DNA of 64,000 bases, taken from the NCBI GenBank assembly GCA_021371855.1, contig JAJFVL010000054.1, positions 1 to 64,000 on the forward strand, in the 5' to 3' direction. This DNA is from Bacteroidales bacterium (GTDB lineage Bacteria > Bacteroidota > Bacteroidia > Bacteroidales > VadinHA17). Positions 32,373 to 41,019 of this stretch are shown here, one piece after another (the first letter of the stretch is position 1; each line of letters starts with the position of its first letter). The position numbers and the translations under genes are program-made. Under the pieces are notes generated by a model. The model had not been told where the DNA came from. It did no database searches and saw only the letters and a list, made by a program, of their open reading frames with translations.

Positions 32373-35012
32373 ATGAAAGCAAAGACTAACAAAGAAATAG
32401 CTATCACTCCTGAGGTGAAGGAAGTTGACATTGAAACCAACCGGTTTTCCGGGCTCGAAGCTGTCATCCAAAAGGTAGTGGATGCACAGAAAATATATCG
32501 TACTTTCAACCAGGAGAAGGTGGATGAGATCTTCCGTAAAGCCGCATTTGCCGCAGCAGGTAACAGGATAAATCTGGCAAAGATGGCAGTAGCTGAAACC
32601 GGAATGGGAATAATAGAAGATAAGGTCATCAAAAACCAGTTTGCTTCGGAATATATCTACAATAAATATAAAGACGAAAAAACCTGCGGCCTTATCGAAG
32701 AAGATGCCACTTATGGAATCCGTAAATATGCCGAACCTATAGGTGTCATTGCCGGAATCGTCCCTACTACGAACCCCACTTCAACAGCAATTTTCAAATC
32801 ACTTATATGTCTGAAAACCAGGAACGCTATCATTTTCTCACCCCACCCACGTGCAGCCAAATCTACTATTGAAGCAGCCAGGATAATCCTGAATGCAGCA
32901 GTTGAAGCAGGAGCACCTGAAAACATAATCGGATGGATAGAAAATCCAACCATCGAAGCCTCACAGTACCTTATGCATCACCGGAACATTAACCTTATAC
33001 TGGCAACCGGCGGCCCGGGTATGGTAAAAGCTGCATATTCAAGCGGAATCCCGGCAATTGGTGTCGGAGCAGGAAATACTCCTGCCATTATAGATGAAAC
33101 AGCCCACCTTAAGATGGCAGTCAGCTCTGTATTAATGTCTAAAACATTTGATAACGGAATGATCTGCGCTTCAGAGCAATCAGTTGTTGTTGTGGATAAA
33201 GTGTATGAAAGCGTTAGGGAACTGTTCATCGGGAATGGCGCTTATTTACTTAATCCTGAAGAAAAGGAAAAGGTTGCAAACACAATTGTGATAGATGGTC
33301 GCGTGAATCCCAGGATTGTAGGACAACCTGCATGGAAGATCGCAAAGATGGCAGGAGTTGAGGTACCGGAAGAGACCAAGGTTCTTATCGGTGAAGCAAC
33401 AGAAATAAGCAGAGAGGAACATTTCTCTTATGAAAAACTCTCGCCGGTTCTTGCTATGTACAGGGCAGCCGATTTCAGGGATGCTGAAATCAAAGCTATA
33501 AAACTGGTTACATTCGGCGGAATAGGCCACACTTCTGTATTATACACCAATCCCCGCAATAAAGAACGTATCGATTCGTTCAGTTCGCTTATTAAAGCTG
33601 GTCGTTTGCTGGTAAATATGCCTGCTTCACAGGGAGCAATTGGCGACATCTATAACTTCAAGCTTGAGCCTTCTCTTACCCTTGGATGTGGTTCATGGGG
33701 AGGTAACTCGGTAAGTGAAAACGTTGGAGTAAAACATTTAATCAATATTAAAACAAACGCTGAAAGGAGAGAAAACATGCTTTGGTTACGTATTCCTCAG
33801 AAAGTATATTTCAAATATGGCTGTCTGCCTGTTGCATTACACGATCTTGAAGGCAGAAAACGGGCTTTTATTGTAACTGACAAGCCAATATACGATCTTG
33901 GTTATCCGGATAAAGTAATAGAATATCTGAAACTTCTTAATATTGAGACAAATGTATTTTACGAAGTAGAGCCCGACCCTACCCTTGCAACCGTCAACAG
34001 AGGGCTTGCCCGGATCAATGCTTTCCAGCCTGACACTATTATTGCAATAGGCGGCGGTTCGGCAATGGATGCAGCAAAAATAATATGGCTCATGTATGAG
34101 CATCCTGAAAGCAAATTCGAAGGATTGGCCCTTCGCTTCATGGATATCCGGAAACGTATTTACACTTTCCCGGTACTGGGACAAAAAGCTATAATGGTAG
34201 CTATTCCCACAACTTCAGGTACCGGTTCGGAAGTAACACCGTTTGCTGTTGTAACTGATGAAAAAACCGGGATCAAATATCCAATTGCGGATTATTCATT
34301 AACTCCTACCATGGCAATTATCGATCCGGAATTAGTGATGACGATGCCGGCAAAACTTGCTGCATGGTCAGGGATTGATGCCCTCGTTCATTCTTTGGAA
34401 GCTTTTGTTTCTGTATTTGCGACCGAGTTTACCAATCCTTATGCCATGGAAGCAGCCCGGCTTGTTTTTAAATATCTTGAAGCATCTGTAAAAGAAGGAG
34501 ACTCAAATCAAAAAGCAAAAGAAAAAGTTCATTATGCTGCCACACTTGCCGGAATCGCTTTTGCAAACGCGTTCCTCGGAGTATGCCACTCGATGGCTCA
34601 CAAACTCGGATCGGAGTTTCATGTTCCTCACGGGCTGGCCAATGCTTTGCTCATCAATGATGTTATTCGCTTCAACGCAACTCGAGTCCCGATAAAGCAG
34701 GCAACATTCCCTCAGTACAGGTATCCCGAAGCAGTTCAGCGCTATGCAAGAATGGCAGATTATCTGGGATTCAAAGGAAACACTGAAGAGGAAAAGGTGG
34801 AAGAACTGATCAAAGGTATTGACAGGTTAAAAACTGCTGTTGGTATTCCTGCAAACATAAAACTGGCCGGTGTAAACGAGAAGGACTTCTACGCAAAACT
34901 AGACAACCTTTCAGAGCTTGCATTTGATGACCAGTGTACCGCAGCTAATCCACGATATCCTTCTATTGAAGAAATCAAAGGCTTGTATATAAAAGCATTT
35001 GAAGGTAAATGA
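32373..35012 (+). CDS. adhE: Bifunctional acetaldehyde/alcohol dehydrogenase
   Basis: 879 residues, full AdhE length. The N-terminal aldehyde dehydrogenase half carries the catalytic Cys265 in NGMICASEQS and PTTNPTSTAIFK. The C-terminal iron-type alcohol dehydrogenase half has IAIGGGSAMDAAKIIWLMYEHPE, TTSGTGSEVTPFAV, and metal-binding GIDALVHSLEAFVS and GVCHSMAHKLGSEFHVPHGLANALL. It reduces acetyl-CoA to ethanol with two NADH, disposing of fermentative electrons. It follows the sensory hydrogenase operon on the same strand, with the nested palindrome between them. Confidence 0.97.
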   Translation: MKAKTNKEIAITPEVKEVDIETNRFSGLEAVIQKVVDAQKIYRTFNQEKVDEIFRKAAFAAAGNRINLAKMAVAETGMGIIEDKVIKNQFASEYIYNKYKDEKTCGLIEEDATYGIRKYAEPIGVIAGIVPTTNPTSTAIFKSLICLKTRNAIIFSPHPRAAKSTIEAARIILNAAVEAGAPENIIGWIENPTIEASQYLMHHRNINLILATGGPGMVKAAYSSGIPAIGVGAGNTPAIIDETAHLKMAVSSVLMSKTFDNGMICASEQSVVVVDKVYESVRELFIGNGAYLLNPEEKEKVANTIVIDGRVNPRIVGQPAWKIAKMAGVEVPEETKVLIGEATEISREEHFSYEKLSPVLAMYRAADFRDAEIKAIKLVTFGGIGHTSVLYTNPRNKERIDSFSSLIKAGRLLVNMPASQGAIGDIYNFKLEPSLTLGCGSWGGNSVSENVGVKHLINIKTNAERRENMLWLRIPQKVYFKYGCLPVALHDLEGRKRAFIVTDKPIYDLGYPDKVIEYLKLLNIETNVFYEVEPDPTLATVNRGLARINAFQPDTIIAIGGGSAMDAAKIIWLMYEHPESKFEGLALRFMDIRKRIYTFPVLGQKAIMVAIPTTSGTGSEVTPFAVVTDEKTGIKYPIADYSLTPTMAIIDPELVMTMPAKLAAWSGIDALVHSLEAFVSVFATEFTNPYAMEAARLVFKYLEASVKEGDSNQKAKEKVHYAATLAGIAFANAFLGVCHSMAHKLGSEFHVPHGLANALLINDVIRFNATRVPIKQATFPQYRYPEAVQRYARMADYLGFKGNTEEEKVEELIKGIDRLKTAVGIPANIKLAGVNEKDFYAKLDNLSELAFDDQCTAANPRYPSIEEIKGLYIKAFEGK

Positions 35013-35061
35013 CAAATGAGGCTCCTTTTCATGCTTTAGGATCCTTTGGTCATAATTAATT

Positions 35062-35095
35062 ATAATTCCAGGGCGATGGAATTATTCATCGCCCT
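35062..35095 (+). promoter_or_regulatory. Mutually exclusive hairpins before the group B hydrogenase (attenuator-like)
   Basis: Hairpin A pairs ATAATTCC (35062-35069) with GGAATTAT (35078-35085). Hairpin B pairs AGGGCGATG (35070-35078) with CATCGCCCT (35087-35095) and is followed by TTAACTTTTT. The two cannot form together, because the loop of A is the left arm of B. B resembles a terminator, 14 bases before the ATG at 35110. This is the layout of an attenuator, although B may simply be the adhE terminator. Confidence 0.6.
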
Positions 35096-35109
35096 TTAAC
35101 TTTTTCAAC

Positions 35110-36549
35110 ATGGCATTTGTAAATAACGTTCAGATAATTCGCCGCGATCTGCTGACACGCATCGCGGAAATGGTAAAAGAAGACAGCTTACTGCAGGAGA
35201 TAGACCGTTTACCTATCGAAATTGCCCGGAGAATCAGGAATAATGAAAGATGCTGCTATCATAAAGCAAAAGCAGTAGTAAAATATAAAGTTATGGGGTT
35301 GTTAGGTTTCGGTCTGGAAGATGAAACCGACGAACTTGATACCCTTGCACACTATGCAAATTGCGCATTGGCAAATGAAGGTAAAAGTGACAAGTTCCTG
35401 GTTGTGGTTCACGAAGCATGCACTTCATGTGTAAAATCAAACTATATAATTACAAATCTTTGCAAGGGATGTATCGCCCAACCTTGCATAAATAACTGTC
35501 CGAAAAAGGCCATTTCGCGGACTTGTACGGGACAGGCACAGATAAATCCTGAATTATGTGTCAATTGCGGTATATGTCAAAGCCTTTGCCCCTATCATTC
35601 AATAATCTACATGCCCGTACCATGTGAAGAAAGTTGCCCTATAGGAGCCATAAAGAAAGACAAAAACGGAGCAGAAAAAATAGATAAAGAGAATTGTATT
35701 CTTTGTGGTAAATGTGTTAATGCATGTCCCTTCGGTTCAATTATCGAAGTTACAGAGTTAATACACATAATGAAGTTGCTGTTGAATAACAAAAACTGCA
35801 CTGCCATCGTTGCTCCTGCAATATTCGGTCAATTCAATGCAAAAAAAGGTTCAATCATCAACGCTCTTAAGAAACTTGGATTTGCTCATGTAGTTGAGGT
35901 TGCTGAAGGTGCCAGAGACACGACAATACAAGAAAGCAGGGAACTGGTGAGTAAGAAAAATACCGGTCAGAACTTTATGACATCCTCCTGTTGCCCGGTA
36001 TGGGTAAATGCAGCCAGGAAACATGTTCAGGAAATGATGCCTTTCGTATCTGAAACCCCTTCACCGATGGCTTTCACTGCAAAAAAATGCAAAGAAGAAC
36101 TACCAGACTCTCCTGTTGTTTTCATTGGTCCCTGTGTTGCAAAACGGAAAGAGGGAAGAGAGAATATTAATATTAATCATGTTATGACTTTTGAGGAACT
36201 TTCCTGCCTTCTTAATGGATGGAAGATCCCTGTCGCAGAATGTGATGATGATGCTTCCCTCCGGAATATAGATGATTACTCCCTTAATTATTGTGTGGCG
36301 GGAGGTGTTTCTTCTGCAGTCAGAAATGAATGCAGTAATAGCAGTATTGTAGTTAAGACCATTAATGGATTGGATAAGAAACAGTTGCGCCTGCTATCTG
36401 TTTATGCCAAAGCAAAAAATGCCGATAATGCTGATTTTATAGAAGTTATGAGCTGTGAGGGCGGATGCATTGCAGGTCCCTGCAGCTCCGAATTTCCAAG
36501 GGAAGCACGAAAATATTTCCGGCAGAATGTTCCTGAAATAAACTTTTAA
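35110..36549 (+). CDS. Monomeric [FeFe]-hydrogenase, group B type
   Basis: 479 residues. An N-terminal helical region of about 100 residues leads to several cysteine-rich ferredoxin motifs (CKGCIAQPCINNCP, CVNCGICQSLCP, CILCGKCVNACP). The H-cluster domain follows with TSSCCPVWV (Cys294, Cys295), GPCVAKRKEG (Cys342) and VMSCEGGCIAGPC (Cys449, Cys453), so all cluster ligands and the proton-transfer Cys are present. This layout matches the group B/monomeric dicluster hydrogenases of anaerobes, probably ferredoxin-linked hydrogen producers. It is separate from but adjacent to adhE. Its two H-cluster motifs differ from the sensor protein at 28991, so they are not recent duplicates. Confidence 0.93.
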   Translation: MAFVNNVQIIRRDLLTRIAEMVKEDSLLQEIDRLPIEIARRIRNNERCCYHKAKAVVKYKVMGLLGFGLEDETDELDTLAHYANCALANEGKSDKFLVVVHEACTSCVKSNYIITNLCKGCIAQPCINNCPKKAISRTCTGQAQINPELCVNCGICQSLCPYHSIIYMPVPCEESCPIGAIKKDKNGAEKIDKENCILCGKCVNACPFGSIIEVTELIHIMKLLLNNKNCTAIVAPAIFGQFNAKKGSIINALKKLGFAHVVEVAEGARDTTIQESRELVSKKNTGQNFMTSSCCPVWVNAARKHVQEMMPFVSETPSPMAFTAKKCKEELPDSPVVFIGPCVAKRKEGRENININHVMTFEELSCLLNGWKIPVAECDDDASLRNIDDYSLNYCVAGGVSSAVRNECSNSSIVVKTINGLDKKQLRLLSVYAKAKNADNADFIEVMSCEGGCIAGPCSSEFPREARKYFRQNVPEINF

Positions 36550-36639
36550 CTTTAGGTTAACAATAAAACAAGGTAACTTTATATACTTTTAGTTCATCAA
36601 AACTTAATCTTTTCTAACTGTTCAATAATTCATGTCCAA

Positions 36640-38247
36640 ATGACAAAACTCCGTTTTATAATAATTGCAATTTTCGTATTTTCCATCTCAGTTAATGCAC
36701 AAAAAGCAGGCCTGAAATTTATTGATAAAAACGACCTGAAAGCGTATATGACGTTTTTTTCTTCCGATGAACTCCGGGGTCGTGAAACAGGCACTCCTTC
36801 AAATGATGAAGCAGCTCTGTATATTAAAACGAATATTATGAGATTGGGACTGAAACCTATTCCGGGAACAGGAGATTACTATCAGAAAATACCTCTCGTT
36901 TCAACTGTAACAATGAATAAGGAATCCTATCTGAAGATCAGTGACAATAACGGTAATACCATACTTACTGCTGACTCAGTTGTCCCACTTATGACACCCT
37001 CAAACACAATGGATGTTTCCGGAAAAGTAGTATTTGCTGGTTATGGGTTCAAAGACAGGAATTCAGAATATGATGATTTCGGTGATGTAGATATAAAAGA
37101 TAAAATTGTTTTGATGATGACAAGAAATCCTGAAACAGTAAAAACAGATAAAGGGAATGGAGTATTTGATGGTGAAGATGAATCTTCAAAGCTGGGGGCT
37201 GTTTTTCATAAAGGAGCAAAAGCAATTTTGTACGTGTATGATCCGAAGAATAAGTTTCCTGATGCATTTGCTTCAGGACTGGCAGAAATGACATCTCCTG
37301 ACAGGATGTCAATTAAAAATCAGGAAGTTGATGCAGCTCCCCTTCAGATTTTATTCATCACACAACATACTGCTGATATACTGCTGAAATCAACAGGCAA
37401 TAGTCTGAAACAGATGCAGGAAAAGATAGATATTGAAGGTAAACCTTTTTCAACTGAGATACAAGGTATAACGACTTCCGTAAAAACAATTATTGAAACT
37501 AAAGAATTTTCCGCTTCCAATGTCATTGGCATAATTGAAGGATCAGACCCTGTTCTGAAAAATGAATGTGTAATATATACAGCTCATTTTGATCATATTG
37601 GTGTAAATAAAGATGGTGAAGTTTACAATGGAGCAGACGACAATGCCTCCGGATCAATGGCATTGCTCGAAGTTGCACAGGCTTTCATTAACCTGAAGAA
37701 GAAGCCATTGAGAACTGTCGTTTTTGCATGGGTAAATGGAGAAGAAAAAGGATTACTGGGTTCGACGTATTATACTAAAAATCCTGTATTTCCTATCGGG
37801 AAAACACTGGTTGACATAAATCTGGATATGGTAGGAAGGTCTAAATTGCCATCAGATACAGGTAAAATGTTCGGATATGACCTGACAGTCACACAACCAT
37901 CTGAAATACTTGTATATACGGGTCATGAAAGTACAGATCTTATAAAGATGCTTTCTTCAGCAGCAAAGAAGGCGGGTGTTAAAGTGACTGATAAAGGTCT
38001 TGATCTTGAATTCGGCAGCAGTGACCATGTAAACTTCCTGAGAAAAGGTATCCCGGCTTTCCTTTTCATTTCAGGTGTGCATTCAGATCTTCACACTATC
38101 AGGGATGATATTGAAAAAATCGATTTTGATAAGATGGAAAAAATATCCAAGATGGTTTACCTGCTTGGTTATAAAGCTGCCAATCAAAGAGATAGAATCA
38201 AAATTGACAAACCCCTGGATCCGAATGATCTGAATATATCGTACTAG
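36640..38247 (+). CDS. M28 zinc aminopeptidase, secreted
   Basis: 535 residues with a type I signal peptide (IIIAIFVFSISVNAQ). It has a PA-like insert (GKVVFAGYGFKDRNSEYDDFGDVDIKDKIVLMM) and an M28 core: VIYTAHFDHIGVN, GADDNASGSMALLEVAQ, WVNGEEKGLLGSTYY, DINLDMVGRSK and GSSDHVNFLRKGIPAFLF. It resembles the peptidase at 17346 but lacks a PDZ domain and lipobox. It probably trims peptides outside the cell. Its stop lies three bases from the stop of the convergent mutS2 gene. Confidence 0.93.
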   Translation: MTKLRFIIIAIFVFSISVNAQKAGLKFIDKNDLKAYMTFFSSDELRGRETGTPSNDEAALYIKTNIMRLGLKPIPGTGDYYQKIPLVSTVTMNKESYLKISDNNGNTILTADSVVPLMTPSNTMDVSGKVVFAGYGFKDRNSEYDDFGDVDIKDKIVLMMTRNPETVKTDKGNGVFDGEDESSKLGAVFHKGAKAILYVYDPKNKFPDAFASGLAEMTSPDRMSIKNQEVDAAPLQILFITQHTADILLKSTGNSLKQMQEKIDIEGKPFSTEIQGITTSVKTIIETKEFSASNVIGIIEGSDPVLKNECVIYTAHFDHIGVNKDGEVYNGADDNASGSMALLEVAQAFINLKKKPLRTVVFAWVNGEEKGLLGSTYYTKNPVFPIGKTLVDINLDMVGRSKLPSDTGKMFGYDLTVTQPSEILVYTGHESTDLIKMLSSAAKKAGVKVTDKGLDLEFGSSDHVNFLRKGIPAFLFISGVHSDLHTIRDDIEKIDFDKMEKISKMVYLLGYKAANQRDRIKIDKPLDPNDLNISY

Positions 38248-38250
38248 GAA

Positions 38251-40731
38251 TCATAAATCCATCTCTACAACTGTAATCCCGGCCCCGCCAAACTCAACAT
38301 GCTCATCACGGAATGATTTGACAACATCTACCGTAGCAAGGTATTGCCGTACAAGCTGTCTTAATATGCCATTACCTTTTCCGTGCAGTATTCTGAGATT
38401 GCGATGTCTGACTATAAGAGCATTATCGATAAGTTGCTTTACCTGGTTTATTGCCTCTTCTCCTCTTACGCCACGAATATCTATTTCAGGTTTGAAATCG
38501 ATATTCCTATGTACCAGGCCCGGGTCATTTTCCCTGTAAACCTGGTTTGCCCTGAGGCTTTTTTTAAGTTCTGCTCTGGAAATTCTTTCGATTTTGTCGG
38601 GAGGGACAAAGAATCTCAGGCTCCCTGTTTCAACCTTGATCTTTTTATCTTTAACAGAAATTACTTCACCGGCTGCCTGGGTGTCAATCATTCTTACCGC
38701 ATCACCAGGTTTCAATGGTCGGTCGGGCGAAACAGGTGGTTCGGGTTTTTCTTTCACCGGTTCCGGGTCAAGTTTTATCTTTTTTGCTTTTGAACTCAAT
38801 ACTGCAATTTTCTCTTCCGATTCCGTCTCAACCGGTTTCGTCTCCTCAACAACAATATTCTTAAACTCCTCGAGTTGCTGGCGGACATCTTTTGTCTTTT
38901 CCTTTTCAGCCTGGGATTCCTTTATCTGCCGGATAGTGTTTTCAATCATCCGGTTCGATTCTTTCAGCAGTTCCTGAGCCTCATCTTTTGCTTTTGTAAT
39001 AATCTCTTTCCTGAGTATTTTGGCCCCCGAGAGTTCCTTTTCATATTCTGCCATCAGCTCTTCAAGCCTTTTCTCCTGCTGTCTGATACTCTGCCGCTTC
39101 ATCTCCCAGTATCGTTTATCGCGGGCGATATCTTTCAGGTGTTTATCATAATTAACATTCTTAACACCTGCTTTTTGTGAAGCTTCAGCCAGTATATCTT
39201 CAGGCAGCCCTATTTTTCTGGCAATCTCGAAAGCAAATGAGCTCCCGGGTTTACCTATATTGAGTTGAAAGAGTGGTTGCATAAGATGGTTATCGAAAGC
39301 CATGGCGCCATTTACTATTCCGTCAGTAAGTGACGCAAAGTGTTTCAGATTTGTATAATGCGTGGTTATTACACCAAAGACTTTCTTCCTGTTCAGTTCA
39401 CCCAGGATTGCCTCAGCAATGGATCCTCCAATCATAGGTTCGGTACCTGTTCCGAATTCATCAATAAGTATTAATGTCTTATCATTTCCATTCTTAATGA
39501 AAAACTTCATATTGATCAGATGAGAACTATAAGTACTCAGGTCATTATCAATGCTTTGCTCATCACCTATATCAATCAGAAGGTTCTTAAATATCCCCAT
39601 TTCCGATCCCTCCGCCACAGGGACAGTAATTCCGCATTGAAGCATGTACTGGAGTAAACCAACCGTCTTAAGACATACTGACTTACCTCCGGCATTCGGG
39701 CCCGAAATCAGCAATATTCTGTCTTTCTCATCAAGTGATATTTCAAGAGGCACTACTTTCCTTCCTGAAAGTTTCTCAAATGTAAGTGAGAGAAGCGGAT
39801 GTATTGCACGTTTCCATGAAATAAAAGGCTTATCGACCAGTATCGGTTTTATTGAATGGAGATGGTTTCCGAGAAGAGCTTTTGCCCTTATAAAATCAAT
39901 CTCTCCAAGAAAAATATCCGATTCCAGAAGATCATCGATATACGGCCTGACATTGTCAGCAAAAGCAGTAAGAATCCTTACTATCTCCCTCTTTTCTTCA
40001 TATTCAAGTTCAACTATATCGTTGTTGATCTCCACAATCTCTTCAGGTTCTATAAAGACAGTTTTTCCTGAAGCTGACTGATCATGAATAAGACCTTTTA
40101 TCTTTCTCTTATCGTACGCGCCGACAGGGATTACACCTCTCCCATTACGGATTGAAACCGATGTATCCTGATCAACGATCCCATCAGCCTGAGCCTGCTT
40201 AAGAATTGCACTAAGCCGTTTTGAAACAAGGATACTTTTCCCGACAAGATCAGACCTTATCTCTTTTAACCGTGAGGAAGCATTATCCTTAATAATCCCT
40301 TTTCTGTCAATTATCCTGTCAATTGCCTCAAGTACATAAGGATATATTTTAACAGAACCACACATTGACTGGAGAACAGGATATTTGACAGCATCTTTGC
40401 TTCTGAAGAAATTAAGAATCGCTTTTACTGTCTCAAGGGTTCGTTTCAAATCAAACACCTCTGATACTTCAGGAAAAGTTCCTTCAATCCTTATTTTATT
40501 GAGACAATCAGATATCTTATAATAGTTTTCCGACGGGAAGAAATCTTCAAACTGCAATACTTGCTGAAATTCAGATGTGGCAGACAATATATGGGACAAG
40601 GAGTCATAATCATCGATAAATTCAATGGAACCGACTTTTTCAAGTCCCATCGGGCTCAGGCATCTTTCGTTCAGCAGAGTACGGATCCTGTCAAAACCGA
40701 TCTTATTTTCAAAATTCTCAGGATAAATCAT
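38251..40731 (-). CDS. mutS2: MutS2 endonuclease/ribosome-rescue family ATPase
   Basis: 826 residues. The helical core and clamp lead to the ATPase with Walker A ISGPNAGGKSVCLKTVGL, DIGDEQSIDNDLSTYSSHL and Walker B TLILIDEFGTGTEP. A long coiled coil lies at about 515-620 (rich in E, K, Q), then a linker with many Pro and Lys, and the C-terminal Smr domain IDIRGVRGEEAINQVKQLID...LRILHGKGNGILRQLVRQYL. The family suppresses recombination and, in some bacteria, splits stalled ribosomes. Its upstream region holds a heptamer array with two -7-like boxes. Confidence 0.96.
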   Translation of the reverse strand: MIYPENFENKIGFDRIRTLLNERCLSPMGLEKVGSIEFIDDYDSLSHILSATSEFQQVLQFEDFFPSENYYKISDCLNKIRIEGTFPEVSEVFDLKRTLETVKAILNFFRSKDAVKYPVLQSMCGSVKIYPYVLEAIDRIIDRKGIIKDNASSRLKEIRSDLVGKSILVSKRLSAILKQAQADGIVDQDTSVSIRNGRGVIPVGAYDKRKIKGLIHDQSASGKTVFIEPEEIVEINNDIVELEYEEKREIVRILTAFADNVRPYIDDLLESDIFLGEIDFIRAKALLGNHLHSIKPILVDKPFISWKRAIHPLLSLTFEKLSGRKVVPLEISLDEKDRILLISGPNAGGKSVCLKTVGLLQYMLQCGITVPVAEGSEMGIFKNLLIDIGDEQSIDNDLSTYSSHLINMKFFIKNGNDKTLILIDEFGTGTEPMIGGSIAEAILGELNRKKVFGVITTHYTNLKHFASLTDGIVNGAMAFDNHLMQPLFQLNIGKPGSSFAFEIARKIGLPEDILAEASQKAGVKNVNYDKHLKDIARDKRYWEMKRQSIRQQEKRLEELMAEYEKELSGAKILRKEIITKAKDEAQELLKESNRMIENTIRQIKESQAEKEKTKDVRQQLEEFKNIVVEETKPVETESEEKIAVLSSKAKKIKLDPEPVKEKPEPPVSPDRPLKPGDAVRMIDTQAAGEVISVKDKKIKVETGSLRFFVPPDKIERISRAELKKSLRANQVYRENDPGLVHRNIDFKPEIDIRGVRGEEAINQVKQLIDNALIVRHRNLRILHGKGNGILRQLVRQYLATVDVVKSFRDEHVEFGGAGITVVEMDL

Positions 40732-40750
40732 TTAGAAGTTTAAATTTTAA

Positions 40751-40841
40751 AGGCAAAAGAACTAAAGACAAAAGACAAAAGTAAAAAGGCAAAAGTACTA
40801 AAGAAGAAAGACAAAAGATAAAAGTAAAAAGATAAAAGTAA
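40751..40841. repeat. Tandem array of thirteen 7-bp units upstream of mutS2
   Basis: Thirteen in-phase heptamers such as AAGACAA, AAGTAAA, AAAGATA and AAAGTAA. The family is the reverse complement of the CTTTTAC/T array at 22441. It begins 20 bases upstream of the mutS2 start codon. On the minus strand the units create TACTTTTG at 40776-40783 and 40790-40797, both fitting TAnnTTTG, so the array probably contains or overlaps the mutS2 promoter. No matching -33 box was found. Confidence 0.9.
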
Positions 40842-40853
40842 GCCTTTACGGTT

Positions 40854-40869
40854 CTCCCCCGTGGGGGAG
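40854..40869. repeat. Short perfect G/C hairpin of an intergenic repeat
   Basis: CTCCCCC, GT, GGGGGAG form a seven-pair stem with a two-base loop, next to the heptamer array. It resembles the C-rich intergenic fragments near 7690 and 22341. The rest of the gap to 41020 holds only the promoter box at 40978. Confidence 0.5.
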
Positions 40870-40977
40870 TCAAAGAGATAGTAAAGGCATGTCGTGCTTC
40901 ATTAACCAGAAATCAATCTGGATATTAATTTTTGTTAAATAATTCTATTTATGAGACAAAATCAGCTGCGATTTTTC

Positions 40978-40985
40978 TACATTTG
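40978..40985 (+). promoter_or_regulatory. -7 box for the M28 peptidase at 41020
   Basis: TACATTTG matches TAnnTTTG exactly, 34 bases before the start codon. The -33 position has no TTTG, so strength is uncertain. Confidence 0.45.
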
Positions 40986-41019
40986 GAACTTTTCTTAAGA
41001 ATATGTAAAAAATGAAAGA

